Below are positions 17,545-27,488 of a stretch of 34,637 bases of DNA, piece by piece. Positions within the stretch are counted from its first letter, which is position 1. Every line of letters starts with the position of its first letter. The translations under genes were made by a program, and so were the position numbers. The notes beneath the pieces are model-generated. The model was not told where the DNA came from and did not search any database. It saw only the letters and a program-made list of their open reading frames with translations. The stretch is from an uncultured Selenomonadaceae bacterium (lineage in GTDB: Bacteria > Bacillota > Negativicutes > Selenomonadales > Selenomonadaceae): NCBI GenBank assembly GCA_905235425.1, contig CAJOKY010000002.1:1-34637 (forward strand). Reading direction: 5' to 3'.

Positions 17545-19443
17545 ATGAATCCTGCACTGCAAGCTAAATTGAACGAATTGGAAGCATATGCAGATTATGA
17601 ATGTTGGTACTTGGTGAAACAGCCGACAAAGTTTGAAAGCATCTGTTACTTGGTTTCATTTCTTAAAAAATTTCAAATGAATGGAGAAGGCAAAAATTTA
17701 TCAGATTTTATAAATGACAGCATTAAATTGTTGCATATTCCCAATTTAGAAATTTCCAAGAATTATCGTGCGTTGAGAGTGGCGGCTTTTTTCGGATTGA
17801 TAAAAATGCAAACTTCATCTTATGAAGATTCGATTATAACGAGTACCTTTGAAGAAATAAATAGCAGATGTGGCGGACATTTTGAAAAAATTAATTTGTA
17901 CACAGACATTATGCAAAAGCAAATTGAAAAAATGTTTGTCAGCACGGAAATTGATGAAAAATACCAAGACGTGAGAAAAAAATATCGCTTGTACCCGGTT
18001 ATGTTTCTTTACAAAATTTTGATTGAAATAGGTCGGGCAAGCGGAGAATATTCAATTTCAATGAATGAATACAAATATATTGTTGCTACGACTACAAATT
18101 TTAAGGATTTTTGGAATACACTGGTTCTCATAAAATTGTTACGTTCGGAAAAATCTGTCGAGACGGAATTTGAACAATACAGGACAAAATTTGACAATAG
18201 ATTTATACAAGCTTTAAAACAGTTGCCGACACTTGAAATAGACAGCAATGGAATTTCACTCAAGAAGAATTTTATTGAAGAGGTAGCCGCTAAAGTTTTT
18301 TTGTTTGAACGAGATCCGTTGAAATTTTACAGCGAAAAGTACATTGATTTTTTGTGTTCGACAAAATCTCTTTTTGAAATGGAGCAATTTTTATCAGAAA
18401 CAGTTGAACAAGAGCGTTTTTCTTGTGGCGAAAATATTTTGTTGTATGGTGTACCGGGTTCAGGTAAAAGTTGGACTATCGCTCATGAATATTGCAATGA
18501 AGATACAAAAATCGAACGGTTGGTATTTCACCCCGATTACACGTATGCCGAATTTGTTGGACAAATTCTTCCCGATGTTCAAGACGGCGAAGTTACCTAC
18601 AAATTTACGGCAGGTCCGTTTACGTCAATTTTGCGAGACGCTTACCAAAATCCCAATGAAGAATACCTGCTCATCATTGAAGAAATCAATCGCGGAAATG
18701 CTCCTGCGATTTTTGGTGAAATTTTTCAGTTGCTTGATAGGATGATTAAACCGCAAGTAATTAACGGAATCAGTTATCCGGCAGGTACAAGTGAATATGA
18801 AATTACCAATCGTTATATGGCGATTAAAATTTACGGCGACGAAACACATAAAATCCGCATACCGTCAAATTTATCAATAATCGGCACTATGAATACGTCA
18901 GATCAAAATGTTTTTACATTAGACACGGCATTTCAGCGCAGATGGAATATGCGGCTGATTGAAAATTCCTTTGAACATGTTCGTTCATCTCTTGCAAATG
19001 CAAAAATTTTAGATACAGGTGTTACGTGGCAACATTTTTGCGGAACTGTCAATGATTTAATCTTGGACAATAAAAATAAATTGGCGTCGGCTGAAGATAA
19101 GAGACTGGGCGTTTATTTTGTTCACGAAAGTGATTTACTTCCTTATGATTTCGATATAAGCGAATATAATCACCTTTTGAGTGTTGAGCGCGATTCAACC
19201 ATTACCGCCGACCAAAAAGAGACTTTGAAGGAAATGCGTGAAAATCTTAAACATAATCGTAAGTTTGCCGAAAAAGTTATCAAATATCTTTGGGACGATG
19301 CTTTTAAATTCAACGTCTATGATGTATTTGATAGTCACTTCAACAGTTTAGAATCGGTGATTAGGCATTTTGTATTTTCGAGTGTGCAAAAGCGCTTTGA
19401 AGTATTTCAGCAGAATGTACGTGATAAATTATTGCATAAATAA
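17545..19443 (+). CDS. McrB-like GTPase, restriction subunit 1 (LlaJI R1-like)
   Basis: This 632-residue protein has an N-terminal helical DNA-binding or specificity part (1-290) and an AAA+ domain of the McrB type. The Walker A is GVPGSGKS (about 303-310), the Walker B LLIIEEINRGNAPAIFGEIF (about 375), and MNTSDQ near 450 is the McrB-type MNxxD guanine-specificity motif. DTAFQRRW is the arginine-finger region. McrB GTPases translocate DNA and drive a partner nuclease. Two methylase genes, this gene and a LlaJI-family nuclease in one operon is the layout of LlaJI-type systems. It is intact. Confidence 0.93.
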   Translation: MNPALQAKLNELEAYADYECWYLVKQPTKFESICYLVSFLKKFQMNGEGKNLSDFINDSIKLLHIPNLEISKNYRALRVAAFFGLIKMQTSSYEDSIITSTFEEINSRCGGHFEKINLYTDIMQKQIEKMFVSTEIDEKYQDVRKKYRLYPVMFLYKILIEIGRASGEYSISMNEYKYIVATTTNFKDFWNTLVLIKLLRSEKSVETEFEQYRTKFDNRFIQALKQLPTLEIDSNGISLKKNFIEEVAAKVFLFERDPLKFYSEKYIDFLCSTKSLFEMEQFLSETVEQERFSCGENILLYGVPGSGKSWTIAHEYCNEDTKIERLVFHPDYTYAEFVGQILPDVQDGEVTYKFTAGPFTSILRDAYQNPNEEYLLIIEEINRGNAPAIFGEIFQLLDRMIKPQVINGISYPAGTSEYEITNRYMAIKIYGDETHKIRIPSNLSIIGTMNTSDQNVFTLDTAFQRRWNMRLIENSFEHVRSSLANAKILDTGVTWQHFCGTVNDLILDNKNKLASAEDKRLGVYFVHESDLLPYDFDISEYNHLLSVERDSTITADQKETLKEMRENLKHNRKFAEKVIKYLWDDAFKFNVYDVFDSHFNSLESVIRHFVFSSVQKRFEVFQQNVRDKLLHK

Positions 19444-19464
19444 ATTTCTTCAGGAGAATCGTAG

Positions 19465-20727
19465 TTGAATAATCTTAGAAAAACTTTAAGAGACAGATGT
19501 CATGTTACTGAAGGTTATGATGGTGACAGATTTGTCGGCATAAAGGCAGACACAGAAAGTGCCGAAATATATTTTCCAATCGGTTGGAATTTGTCGGACG
19601 ATGACAGAACCATTCGTGAAGATATTATTACGCTTTTCAGGATTCTTTATGCTTTCAATAAAAAAGATAAATTGATTTCAGCTCAAAATTTTAACAATCC
19701 GCAAAATGTAGATTTTCCGATTCACTCATACTTGAAAATTATCACAAAATTTTTGAACGACGGTAAATATTATGTCGAATCCGATCACGAATATAAAATC
19801 GGTGCAAATGGTCAAATATCTTGGTCGCGAACTGTCAGAAGTCAACAAGGTATCGTGAAAAACGGCAGTTTGATTTTTACAAATACAGTTGCAAGGCATT
19901 TAACTCCAAATTTTAATAAGCAGATTACTCAAATTCATAAATTTTGCGTTTACGAAGCATTTGATAAATTGGGTTGGCTTTACATAGCGAATAAGCCGGA
20001 TTTACCGGGTAGAGGTCCGTCCGTAAGAGAATCCATTCAAATTTTGACGCAAAAAATTTCCCGTTCACATAATGATAATGAACAGGAATTATTTGGGGCA
20101 ATGCTCAATATGCTCAATTATATGGACGCTCAAAGTTTTGAAAAAGATTATTTGTTTGGTACAGATTATTTTGAACGTATTTGGGAAGGTCTGATAGATA
20201 AAGCCTTCGGAATAGAAGACAAATCAAAGTATTTTCCGAGAACTCGTTGGTTGCTCGACTATGGTACAGACAAAGAAAAAAGTTCGCTTATCCCCGATTC
20301 CATAATGATTTACAAAGATAAAAGCTACGTTCTTGACGCAAAATATTACAGATACGGTCAAACAGATAACGCTGATGATTTGCCGGGAAGTGCAGACATA
20401 AACAAGCAAATTACATACGGAGAATACATTGCGCGACATTTGCAAATTCCGAATGAAAGATTATTTAATGCTTTTCTTCTGCCGTACAATAAGGCAAGTA
20501 ATAAATTTGGGATTAAAACGGTATTTGGAAATTTCGGAGAAGCTGTCGGAGATTGGAAGGACAATAAAAAAAATTATGAGCGAGTTCAAGGCATAGTTAT
20601 TGACACAAGATTTTTAATGTACAGTTATTTAAAGCTGTCGGAAAATTACTTAAATAAATTGGCGACGTGTATAGAACAAGGTGTTTATCGAAATTTATCA
20701 AAAAAATTAGATAAGGAGTATTTATAG
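19465..20727 (+). CDS. LlaJI-family restriction endonuclease (restriction subunit 2)
   Basis: This 420-residue protein resembles the LlaJI R2/McrC-like family. A PD-(D/E)xK nuclease core is visible near residue 275-295: LIPDSIMIYKDKSYVLDAKYY, with the D and the DAK expected for metal binding. It should cut DNA when driven by the McrB-like partner. The start is TTG 19465, 9 bases after AGGAG. It follows the GTPase by 21 bases and is followed directly by the next gene. It is intact, while the upstream adenine methylase is broken. Confidence 0.88.
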   Translation: MNNLRKTLRDRCHVTEGYDGDRFVGIKADTESAEIYFPIGWNLSDDDRTIREDIITLFRILYAFNKKDKLISAQNFNNPQNVDFPIHSYLKIITKFLNDGKYYVESDHEYKIGANGQISWSRTVRSQQGIVKNGSLIFTNTVARHLTPNFNKQITQIHKFCVYEAFDKLGWLYIANKPDLPGRGPSVRESIQILTQKISRSHNDNEQELFGAMLNMLNYMDAQSFEKDYLFGTDYFERIWEGLIDKAFGIEDKSKYFPRTRWLLDYGTDKEKSSLIPDSIMIYKDKSYVLDAKYYRYGQTDNADDLPGSADINKQITYGEYIARHLQIPNERLFNAFLLPYNKASNKFGIKTVFGNFGEAVGDWKDNKKNYERVQGIVIDTRFLMYSYLKLSENYLNKLATCIEQGVYRNLSKKLDKEYL

Positions 20728-21468
20728 ATGGATAATTTGGAAGAATTTAAAGAATTGGTTTGTAACGGCAAAGAGTTAGTAGTTAATAATATACAATCTT
20801 TAAAAGAGATATGTCAGAGCATTTTAGATGATCCTATCGACATTATCAGATATGCACCTGTTTTAACGCAAATTAAAGATTGTATAAAAGCGCAAGCGCC
20901 ATTTCTTTATCCTACTTGGAAATTTTGGGACAATGTAGATAAATTTTTTAATGGCGGAATGTTGAGTGACAAAGATAAGCAAAAATTTATTGAAAAATTG
21001 GATGATGCTGGAAAAGCCAATGCTAACGGAAAAAGGCTTATCGACATCATAAGCAAGGTTGATACTGATAAAAAGCTGGCATATATTTTAAACGCGACGA
21101 AGGCATTACTTAACGAAAAAGTAACTTTATCAAGATATTTCAGAATTTGCCACATCGTGATTAATACTTTGGAGGAAGATTTACAATTTTTGAAAGCCCA
21201 TATACACGAAGAAAACCTTCTTTATTCCGTAGAAATTAGTGGCTTGGTTGTATCAGGACTTGCATATGTCAGTGGCTTTAGAGAAAAAGAAGTGCTAAAT
21301 TATAGCTTTACGCCATTAGCTAAAGCTGTGAATGAATGTGCTTTGATTGGTGAAGAGAATTTAATTAGTTCGTTTAATCTCGATGAATCGCCAAAAACAA
21401 AGTTTTTTGCAACAGATGAAGAATTTTCTGAAATGCTTGATGACGTTTTTGGAAAAAATGTAAAGTAG
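20728..21468 (+). CDS. Unrecognised protein, last gene of the restriction operon
   Basis: This 246-residue protein begins on the base after the nuclease stop (TAG then ATG), with AAGGAG inside the nuclease gene, so it is co-translated with the system. I do not recognise a family. It is largely helical, with one hydrophobic segment near residues 168-185 (VEISGLVVSGLAYVSGF) that could be a short membrane or buried helix, and an acidic C-terminus (DEEFSEMLDDVFGK). Being in the operon and intact suggests a role in the defence system, perhaps as an accessory or control factor. Confidence 0.75.
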   Translation: MDNLEEFKELVCNGKELVVNNIQSLKEICQSILDDPIDIIRYAPVLTQIKDCIKAQAPFLYPTWKFWDNVDKFFNGGMLSDKDKQKFIEKLDDAGKANANGKRLIDIISKVDTDKKLAYILNATKALLNEKVTLSRYFRICHIVINTLEEDLQFLKAHIHEENLLYSVEISGLVVSGLAYVSGFREKEVLNYSFTPLAKAVNECALIGEENLISSFNLDESPKTKFFATDEEFSEMLDDVFGKNVK

Positions 21469-21555
21469 AGTAACAGCAAAAACATAAGATTTTGAAAGCG
21501 AATTTCTGTGATAATCTGTTTACGAAAAAATTCAGCTTAAAGCAGGAGGCGCAGA

Positions 21556-22475
21556 ATGAAACTTTACATAGCGGAAAAGCCGTCGCTGGCAAGGGCGATA
21601 GCCGCAGGAATAGGAGACGGCAAAAACTGTGACGGTTATATCAGTCTCAATGGCGGTAATGACATTGTAACTTGGTGTTACGGGCATATTTTGGAAAATT
21701 TTAGTCCTGATGAATATGACGAAAAATACAAAAAGTGGCGTTTAGAAGATTTGCCGATAGTACCTGATATTTGGAAATTGAAAATAAAGATGGACGCGGC
21801 AAAACAATTCAAAATTATTCGTGACTTGATAGCTAAAGCAACAACGATAGTAAATGTTGGCGATCTCGACCGTGAAGGACAATTACTCGTCGATGAAGTT
21901 TTGAATTATCTCGGTAACAAAAAGCCGGTGCAAAGAATTTTGTTGAATGCGCTTGATGAAAGGTTGGTCAAAGAATCTCTAGACAATTTGAAAGATAATG
22001 AAGATTTTCAAGGGCTAAAAAATGCGGCGTTAGGTAGAAGTCGTGCGGATTGGCTTGTAGGTATGAATTTGTCCATGTCCTCGATACTATGCAATCCCTT
22101 TACGAAAAAAAGTTGACGACTTATCCGCGTTCAGATTGTGAATATTTGCCTGAAAATCAGTTTGTAGACGTGACGGAAATTCTCGGTCACTTAAAAGATT
22201 TGCCGGATGAAGCATTTCAGGGACTTGTAAAAAAATGTTGACACGTCGATACAAAGTCGAACGTGGAATGACAAAAAAATATCGGCGCATCACGCGATAA
22301 TCCCGACGCGAATCAAGGCTGATTTTAAAAATTTGAACGAAGTGGAGAAAAATTTATATTTAATGGTAGCACGGGCTTACTTGGCGCAATTTTATCCTGT
22401 TCACGAATTTAAATCGACAAAGGTCACAATTTCTTACTCTGATGAAAAATTTGTAGGAAAGGGGAAGAAACTGAA
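21556..22475 (+). pseudogene. topB: Type IA topoisomerase III, internally deleted and truncated
   Basis: The start MKLYIAEKPSLARAIAAGIG (TOPRIM domain; GDLDREGQLLVDEVL at about 106-120) is clear and has GGAGG. After GMNLS (residue 170) the sequence jumps to LDTMQSLYEKKLTTYPRSDC, the TYPRxD region normally about 130-150 residues downstream; thus the active-site Tyr region survives but the linker is gone. A second break at the A7 run (22229-22235) puts NVDTSIQSRTWNDKKISAHH in a third frame. Homology ends near 22470, where an Rpn ORF joins. TopB genes are common on integrative and conjugative elements. Confidence 0.88.
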
Positions 22476-23504
22476 TCAGTACTCCCGCAAGTGCATGCAG
22501 GTGGTCATCCGTAACCGTGTTGTTTCCGTCGGCGTGAAGTCTTTTCTTACAGTGGGGATGTTGTTATCTTCTTGATTGGAATTTCCCTCTAACGGCTGTG
22601 TTTCTCTGAGGGCGTTGTTCTTTTTTTCTGCAAACCGCATCGGATGTGCCGGTGCTACGTTCCCAAACTCCTTAAAACCCTTGTCACATCTAACATTTCC
22701 AGCTAAATTCCCAATCTGTTTCTGAACCCCTAAAGACTCTCTAGAGTCCTTAAGATTACCAACCATTTCTATACAGCCGAGACTGGCTTCAAATCCGTCT
22801 GCGTGCCAAGCTTTCTTAGCTTCATCGATATCCCATTCTAAAGCCAACATGGTGAACACCTCCTCTGCGTGGGTTTCCAAGTATCCTCTCATCACACCTT
22901 TATTGATACATTTTTTTACAGCTCGAATAATAGCATCACGACGACTAAGCCCTAGTGCTATTTCTGATTTAACTTTACTGACTAGCGTACTATAGTCATT
23001 CAGGTAACTGCATTTTTTTAAGATTGGCGGATTCAATCCAAAATTTATATTAAGCACTGTAACTATAAGCTCTAGAGAAACATCTGTGTCGTCAAATGCC
23101 TCTGATAATCGCATAGTCTTCTCCAAAGGTTCGTCATCATTACCGTCATAGAGAACAAAAAATTTAGGTGACGGAAAGCGAATAAGTTTTTTGCGGTAAA
23201 GCTCGCGTTTATCATTAACAAGCTTATTCATAAGTTCCGCAACATATGATAAGCACCTGAACGGCATATTAAAATTAACGCTTGATTGGTGTTCGATGAG
23301 AACTAAAAAATTATTGCGAATTTTACACGAAATATCATTTTTGCGGTTGTCAAAGAAGATACCTTCAAGAGTGGTAATTTCCAATTCGGAAGGATTGGAA
23401 TAATTTTTATTCAAAACAGCATTGCAAAGTGAAAGTAATCTCGTGTGGTCATTGAAATATGAACAGAAAACAGAATTGCGATACTGCGCGTTAGAATCTG
23501 ACAT
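22476..23504 (-). CDS. Rpn-family PD-(D/E)xK nuclease/putative transposase with an atypical tail
   Basis: Residues 1-237 match the Rpn/YhgA-like family, which promotes recombination and is spread in many copies in Negativicutes. DxK-type nuclease residues fall in DNRKNDISCKIRNNFLVLIEHQ (about 51-72), followed by FRCLSYVAELMNKL. The helical region WDIDEAKKAWHADGFE is normal. After FEAS the protein continues about 100 residues that do not look like the family (Arg/Thr/Asn-rich, DFTPTETTRLRMTT near the end), probably read-through into unrelated repeat DNA. It separates the topoisomerase remnant from the phage portal and is transcribed away from both. Confidence 0.8.
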   Translation of the reverse strand: MSDSNAQYRNSVFCSYFNDHTRLLSLCNAVLNKNYSNPSELEITTLEGIFFDNRKNDISCKIRNNFLVLIEHQSSVNFNMPFRCLSYVAELMNKLVNDKRELYRKKLIRFPSPKFFVLYDGNDDEPLEKTMRLSEAFDDTDVSLELIVTVLNINFGLNPPILKKCSYLNDYSTLVSKVKSEIALGLSRRDAIIRAVKKCINKGVMRGYLETHAEEVFTMLALEWDIDEAKKAWHADGFEASLGCIEMVGNLKDSRESLGVQKQIGNLAGNVRCDKGFKEFGNVAPAHPMRFAEKKNNALRETQPLEGNSNQEDNNIPTVRKDFTPTETTRLRMTTCMHLREY

Positions 23505-23564
23505 TTTTTCACTTCCTTTTGTGATGATTATAAAACAGTTATTGAAAAATTTAAAGGATTTATT

Positions 23565-24916
23565 ATGAAAATTTTAACGAACAAGACTGAGCTGGGATTA
23601 CAAGATTTCCAAGAAATTTTGACGGCTCATGACATAGATTATCGCTATAAAACAAAATTAAAAAAGTATTATCTCGGTAAGCATGATGTCTTAAATAAAA
23701 AAGGCAGACCTAATGGCGCACCGAATAACCGCATAGTAAGTAATTTTTGCCAGTACATTTCAGATATGAGTACGGGCTTTTTTCTTGGTAGACCTATAGC
23801 GTATACGACCGATGAAGTTAATCATGATAAACTTGATGAATTATTGGAAATCTTCCGCTACAATGACGAATCAGCGCATAACCTTGAGTTAGCTGAAGAA
23901 GCGTCAATAACAGGTGAAGGCTTTGAGATTCTTTATATGGACGCGGACGCCGAAATTAGATTTAAGTCTGCACCTAGCGAAGAAATAATTCTAGTGTGTG
24001 AAGCTAATCTTGAAGAAAACGTACTCTATGCTATCAGACGTTATCGCGTATACGATTTTAATGGCGCGACTTACAACGAATATGTAGAAATTTACGATTC
24101 TCGCACAGTAAGCTACTATGATTATTCAGGTACGCGATTAGTCTTGACGAATACGCGTCCACATTATTTTGATGCGTTCCCATTGTTGAATTTCCGAATA
24201 ATAAGCAACGGCGTGGAGATTTTGAAAATGTATTGACGTTAGTTGACGCCTATAATATGACGCAATCGCTTAGTCTTGATGATTTAATGGATTTTACGGA
24301 CGCTTTTTTGGTAATTCGTGGAATGAGCGGTACAGATGATGAAGATGTTAAGCGTATGCGTCTTAATAAGGTTTTAGAATTTGATGATACGTCAGGTAGC
24401 GCAGAATGGCTCATTAAAAATTTAAATGACGCTTATATAGAAAATCTGAAAAATCGTTTACAAACAGATATCCATAAATTCAGCAATATTCCTGATATGT
24501 CTGACAGTAACTTTGCCGGTAATGCGACAGGTGTAGCAATAAAGTACAAGCTTATTGGTCTTGAACAAATTCGTAGTCGTAAAGAGCGTGAATTTAAAAA
24601 AGCTCTTCAACGCAGAATTGAACTTATCAGTGGAATGATGAAGACAAAAGGCATTGACGCGATTGATTTTAGAGACGTTGAAATTACATTTACACCGAAT
24701 ATTCCGGCTAACAATCAAGAACAAGCGCAAATTGTTAAAGATTTGCAAGGCGTGGTAAGCCAAAAGAAATTGCTAAGTTTGTTGCCTTTCATTGAAGACC
24801 CTGTAGCAGAGCTTGAAGAACTAAAACGTGAAGAAGAAAAAGCCGGAGCGCTTTTAAGAGACGAGGAAGGTTATCCCGATGAGTCGATATTGGAGAAAGA
24901 GAGCGACCAGATATGA
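23565..24916 (+). pseudogene. Phage portal protein (SPP1 gp6-like), one frameshift
   Basis: Two frames together make a portal protein of about 450 residues. The first (to 24236) has YYLGKHDVLNKKGRPNGAPN and IVSNFCQYISDMSTGFFLG, typical of SPP1 gp6-like portals. It breaks near 24200, where LLNFRIIS is read in place of FPNNKQRRGDFENVLTLVDAYN. The second frame has the SLSLDDLMDFTDAFLVIRG core and the Asp/Glu-rich end. One missing base explains the break. The portal forms the 12-fold channel for DNA entry at one capsid vertex. The MuF gene overlaps its end by 38 bases, the normal order. Confidence 0.88.
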
Positions 24917-26534
24917 AGAAGAATGGAATAAGCGTTGTGAAGAAACTATTGAAAAGCGGCTCGCGAGGCAATATCAAGGGGCGCTTTCAACTATAAAGGA
25001 AGATATTTTGAAGTTGTACGCTATCTTTGCAAAAGACAACGGAATGGATTTTGACGAGGCACGCAGATTTCTTAGTGGCAAGGAATTTCGTGAATGGCGC
25101 ATGACTATACAAGAGTATTTGCGGCAAATTGCCAATGGCGACAAAGGATTGGAGCTTGAATTAAATACGTTGGCAATGCGTCCGCGAATAACACGTCTTG
25201 AAAAGCTTTACGCTGAAACATTGCAGGAACTTGACAAGCTTGGTCGTGACGTTAATAAATCAATGAAAGACTTTCTTTCAGACGCCTACAAAAGCAGTTA
25301 TGCAAGAGATATCTTTGATTTTGTAAAGGTAGGCGGTATGTCTGTAGCACTTGCTAAACTTGATAATATCAGTGTTTCAAAGGTGCTTACAGCAAGGTGG
25401 AGCGGTAAAAATTACAGTCAGCGAATTTGGTCGAATACAAAACTGTTGAGCCAATCAATAAAGAAAACTGTTGCAGATGGTGTACACAGAGGTTTGTCGA
25501 TACCGCAAATGTCAAGAATGATTGAAGACAAAATGCATGCCGGTTATCAAAACGCAGTTAGACTTGTGCGTACCGAAATGAATTTTGTCAACAATCAAGC
25601 TCACGCTGATTCAATGAAAGACGCCGGTATTGATTCGTATGAATTTATCGCAGTTCTTGATAATCGAACTTCAGCAAAATGCCGCACGAGAGACGGTGAA
25701 GTTTATTCTTTGGAAGAAAAATCTGTAGGTTTTAATTATCCGCCACTTCACCCGCGTTGCAGGTCTACAGTTGCTCCGTATATAGAAGGCGTAAGCCAGC
25801 GCGGTACAAGGGTTGCCAGAGACAAGAGCGGTAAAAATATTGACATACCTACGGCAATGAAATATTCTGACTACGAATCTGTTTACATTAAGAAGGAAAA
25901 ATCCTTAGAGACGTGGAAGAAAGAATTAGCAAGTTATTCTCAAGTCCCACAAATTCAGGTTGTTGAATTTAAAGATGTAGCTAAAATAAGAACAATTAAT
26001 GAGCTTACAAAAGTAGGGAATGAATTAAAGTCTGTAGTTGAAAGATATACGGGGCGTAAAAGTTTATGGAGTGGGAAAATAGTTATAGATGAAAATGTTA
26101 ATCCAAGAAAACTATGGAGTTGTGATATCTCTCTTTTATCAAATTCTGTTGACCATATGATTTTACATGAGATGATTCATTCATGTTCAATAAGCCATTT
26201 TGATGAGTATGTTTTTATTAGTTCGTTAGAAGCTGAAGAATTATCTGTACATTTTTTGAGTCAGGAAATTGCTTTGAGAGAAGGAATCACAGTTGTAAAA
26301 TCAGGATATGACGAAGGTGTTGAACTTATTCGAGATTTTAAAAATTTATTAGGTGTTCAAAAATCGGATTTAGAATTTGCAGTAGATTTGATAAATGAAC
26401 ATCCACAAAAAAGATGGGAATGGTTAGACGAGTTGATACCAAAGTATATTACACCTTTAACGACTGTTGAAGATTATCAAGCATTATACGATAAAATGGA
26501 GCAGATACGAGCATGGAAGATAAAGAGAAGCTAA
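24879..26534 (+). CDS. MuF (SPP1 gp7-like) minor head protein with a C-terminal zinc-metalloprotease tail
   Basis: The 551 residues form two parts. Residues 1-310 are a minor head morphogenesis protein, with the MuF core (RLVRTEMNFVNNQAHADSM, about 228-246) and the conserved Cys motif PPLHPRCRSTV at 288-298. The C-terminal part from about 340 has HEMIH at 430-434, an HExxH zinc site, and Glu residues at 451-454 that could be the third ligand. Polymorphic toxin-like tails on MuF proteins are known. A small gene overlaps its end by 22 bases. The start is inside the portal frame. It is the only full-length MuF in the window. Confidence 0.85.
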   Translation: MSRYWRKRATRYEEEWNKRCEETIEKRLARQYQGALSTIKEDILKLYAIFAKDNGMDFDEARRFLSGKEFREWRMTIQEYLRQIANGDKGLELELNTLAMRPRITRLEKLYAETLQELDKLGRDVNKSMKDFLSDAYKSSYARDIFDFVKVGGMSVALAKLDNISVSKVLTARWSGKNYSQRIWSNTKLLSQSIKKTVADGVHRGLSIPQMSRMIEDKMHAGYQNAVRLVRTEMNFVNNQAHADSMKDAGIDSYEFIAVLDNRTSAKCRTRDGEVYSLEEKSVGFNYPPLHPRCRSTVAPYIEGVSQRGTRVARDKSGKNIDIPTAMKYSDYESVYIKKEKSLETWKKELASYSQVPQIQVVEFKDVAKIRTINELTKVGNELKSVVERYTGRKSLWSGKIVIDENVNPRKLWSCDISLLSNSVDHMILHEMIHSCSISHFDEYVFISSLEAEELSVHFLSQEIALREGITVVKSGYDEGVELIRDFKNLLGVQKSDLEFAVDLINEHPQKRWEWLDELIPKYITPLTTVEDYQALYDKMEQIRAWKIKRS

Positions 26535-26707
26535 TAATTGATAAGATTTCATATGCTATTGAGCATAGACACGATTTATCTCAAAAAGAGTTAAAAGATA
26601 TTTACGAAGAGGCTTTAAATTTTGGTAGTACATTATCTTTGAATGAACGTGGTGAGTTTTTTTGGACCAGCGGAATAGAATGTCTCAGCATGATAATTTT
26701 AGAGTAA
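26513..26707 (+). CDS. Small protein overlapping MuF, putative immunity protein
   Basis: This 64-residue protein (MEDKEKLIIDKISYAIEHRH onward) starts 22 bases inside the end of MuF, so its translation is coupled to it. It looks soluble and helical; I do not recognise a family. Because toxin-tailed MuF genes usually have a small immunity gene directly after, it is the best candidate immunity protein for the HEMIH tail. That role is inference. A terminator follows at 26790. Confidence 0.7.
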   Translation: MEDKEKLIIDKISYAIEHRHDLSQKELKDIYEEALNFGSTLSLNERGEFFWTSGIECLSMIILE

Positions 26708-26789
26708 ACGATACATAAAAATATTTTCAAATCAATTTTTGCAGAAAAAACGCAAATCCGCTTGATAAAATTACAAAAATTATCATTTG

Positions 26790-26812
26790 GCACTCCGAGC
26801 AGAGTGCTTTTT
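26790..26812 (+). terminator. Terminator after the MuF-immunity pair
   Basis: A 6-bp stem GCACTC and GAGTGC with a 6-base loop (CGAGCA) is followed by TTTTT. Confidence 0.7.
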
Positions 26813-26833
26813 AATTTGAAAGAGGGCTAAATA

Positions 26834-27151
26834 ATGGAACTTTCGGAGAAAGAAGCGCATTGTGTAGCCAGATTGTTGCAGGGCGCCATTTATGGTGAAA
26901 GTCAATCTGTTTTTAACGGCTGTACATTTTGCAAATTTAGATGTAAAAATGAAAAAGACCCTGCCACGCATTTTGACGAGATTATGCTCAAATTAAAAGC
27001 AATTACAGGTGTAGATTTGGGAGTAGGGGACGGGAGTCGTATACCGTTTAGCAATTTCCCTTATCGGCGTTTTTTGAAAAATTCAAATGACGAGATAAAG
27101 TCATATATTTATGAATATTTTAAGAATTGCGAGGAGTTTCCGGAGCGCTAA
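26834..27151 (+). CDS. Small Cys-containing phage protein
   Basis: This 105-residue protein has CTFCKFRC at about 35-42 and an acidic helical N-terminus. The start has AGAGGG 8 bases upstream. I do not recognise a function; proteins of this sort occur near structural genes in Firmicute prophages. Its last 32 bases overlap the opposite-strand gene that ends at 27120. Confidence 0.65.
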   Translation: MELSEKEAHCVARLLQGAIYGESQSVFNGCTFCKFRCKNEKDPATHFDEIMLKLKAITGVDLGVGDGSRIPFSNFPYRRFLKNSNDEIKSYIYEYFKNCEEFPER

Positions 27152-27329
27152 TATATAAAGGACACCGCTCGTATTTATCTAAAAATCCACAAGTAAATTT
27201 ATCGGTACAGTTATCTTCTAATTTTTTGTAAACATTAGGTTCAATTACAGCGTATTTTATGAAAATAGTACTTTGGGTATTTTTCATAGGACATAATCCA
27301 GTGTGGCTATGCCATTCATAAGAGTACAT
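27120..27329 (-). CDS. Small Cys-rich protein, unknown
   Basis: The 69-residue frame from ATG 27329 (AGAAGG 6 bases upstream) contains CPMKNTQST and four cysteines with spacing that could bind zinc (GLCPM, EDNCTDKFTCGF, ERCPLYIS). A start ten codons earlier lacks a ribosome site. It is convergent with the preceding phage gene. The function is unknown. Confidence 0.6.
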   Translation of the reverse strand: MYSYEWHSHTGLCPMKNTQSTIFIKYAVIEPNVYKKLEDNCTDKFTCGFLDKYERCPLYISAPETPRNS

Positions 27330-27488
27330 TTTAATCCTTCTTTCTGTTATAAACGACACTGTGCAATTTTAAACGTACTGAATTTTGATGTCAATATGAT
27401 ATATTTAGATAGCTGCATTTGTTATAGACAAATATAGACAAACGCATTTGAGAGGATAAACTCTCCGGCGTACTAAGTAGGTGATAAT

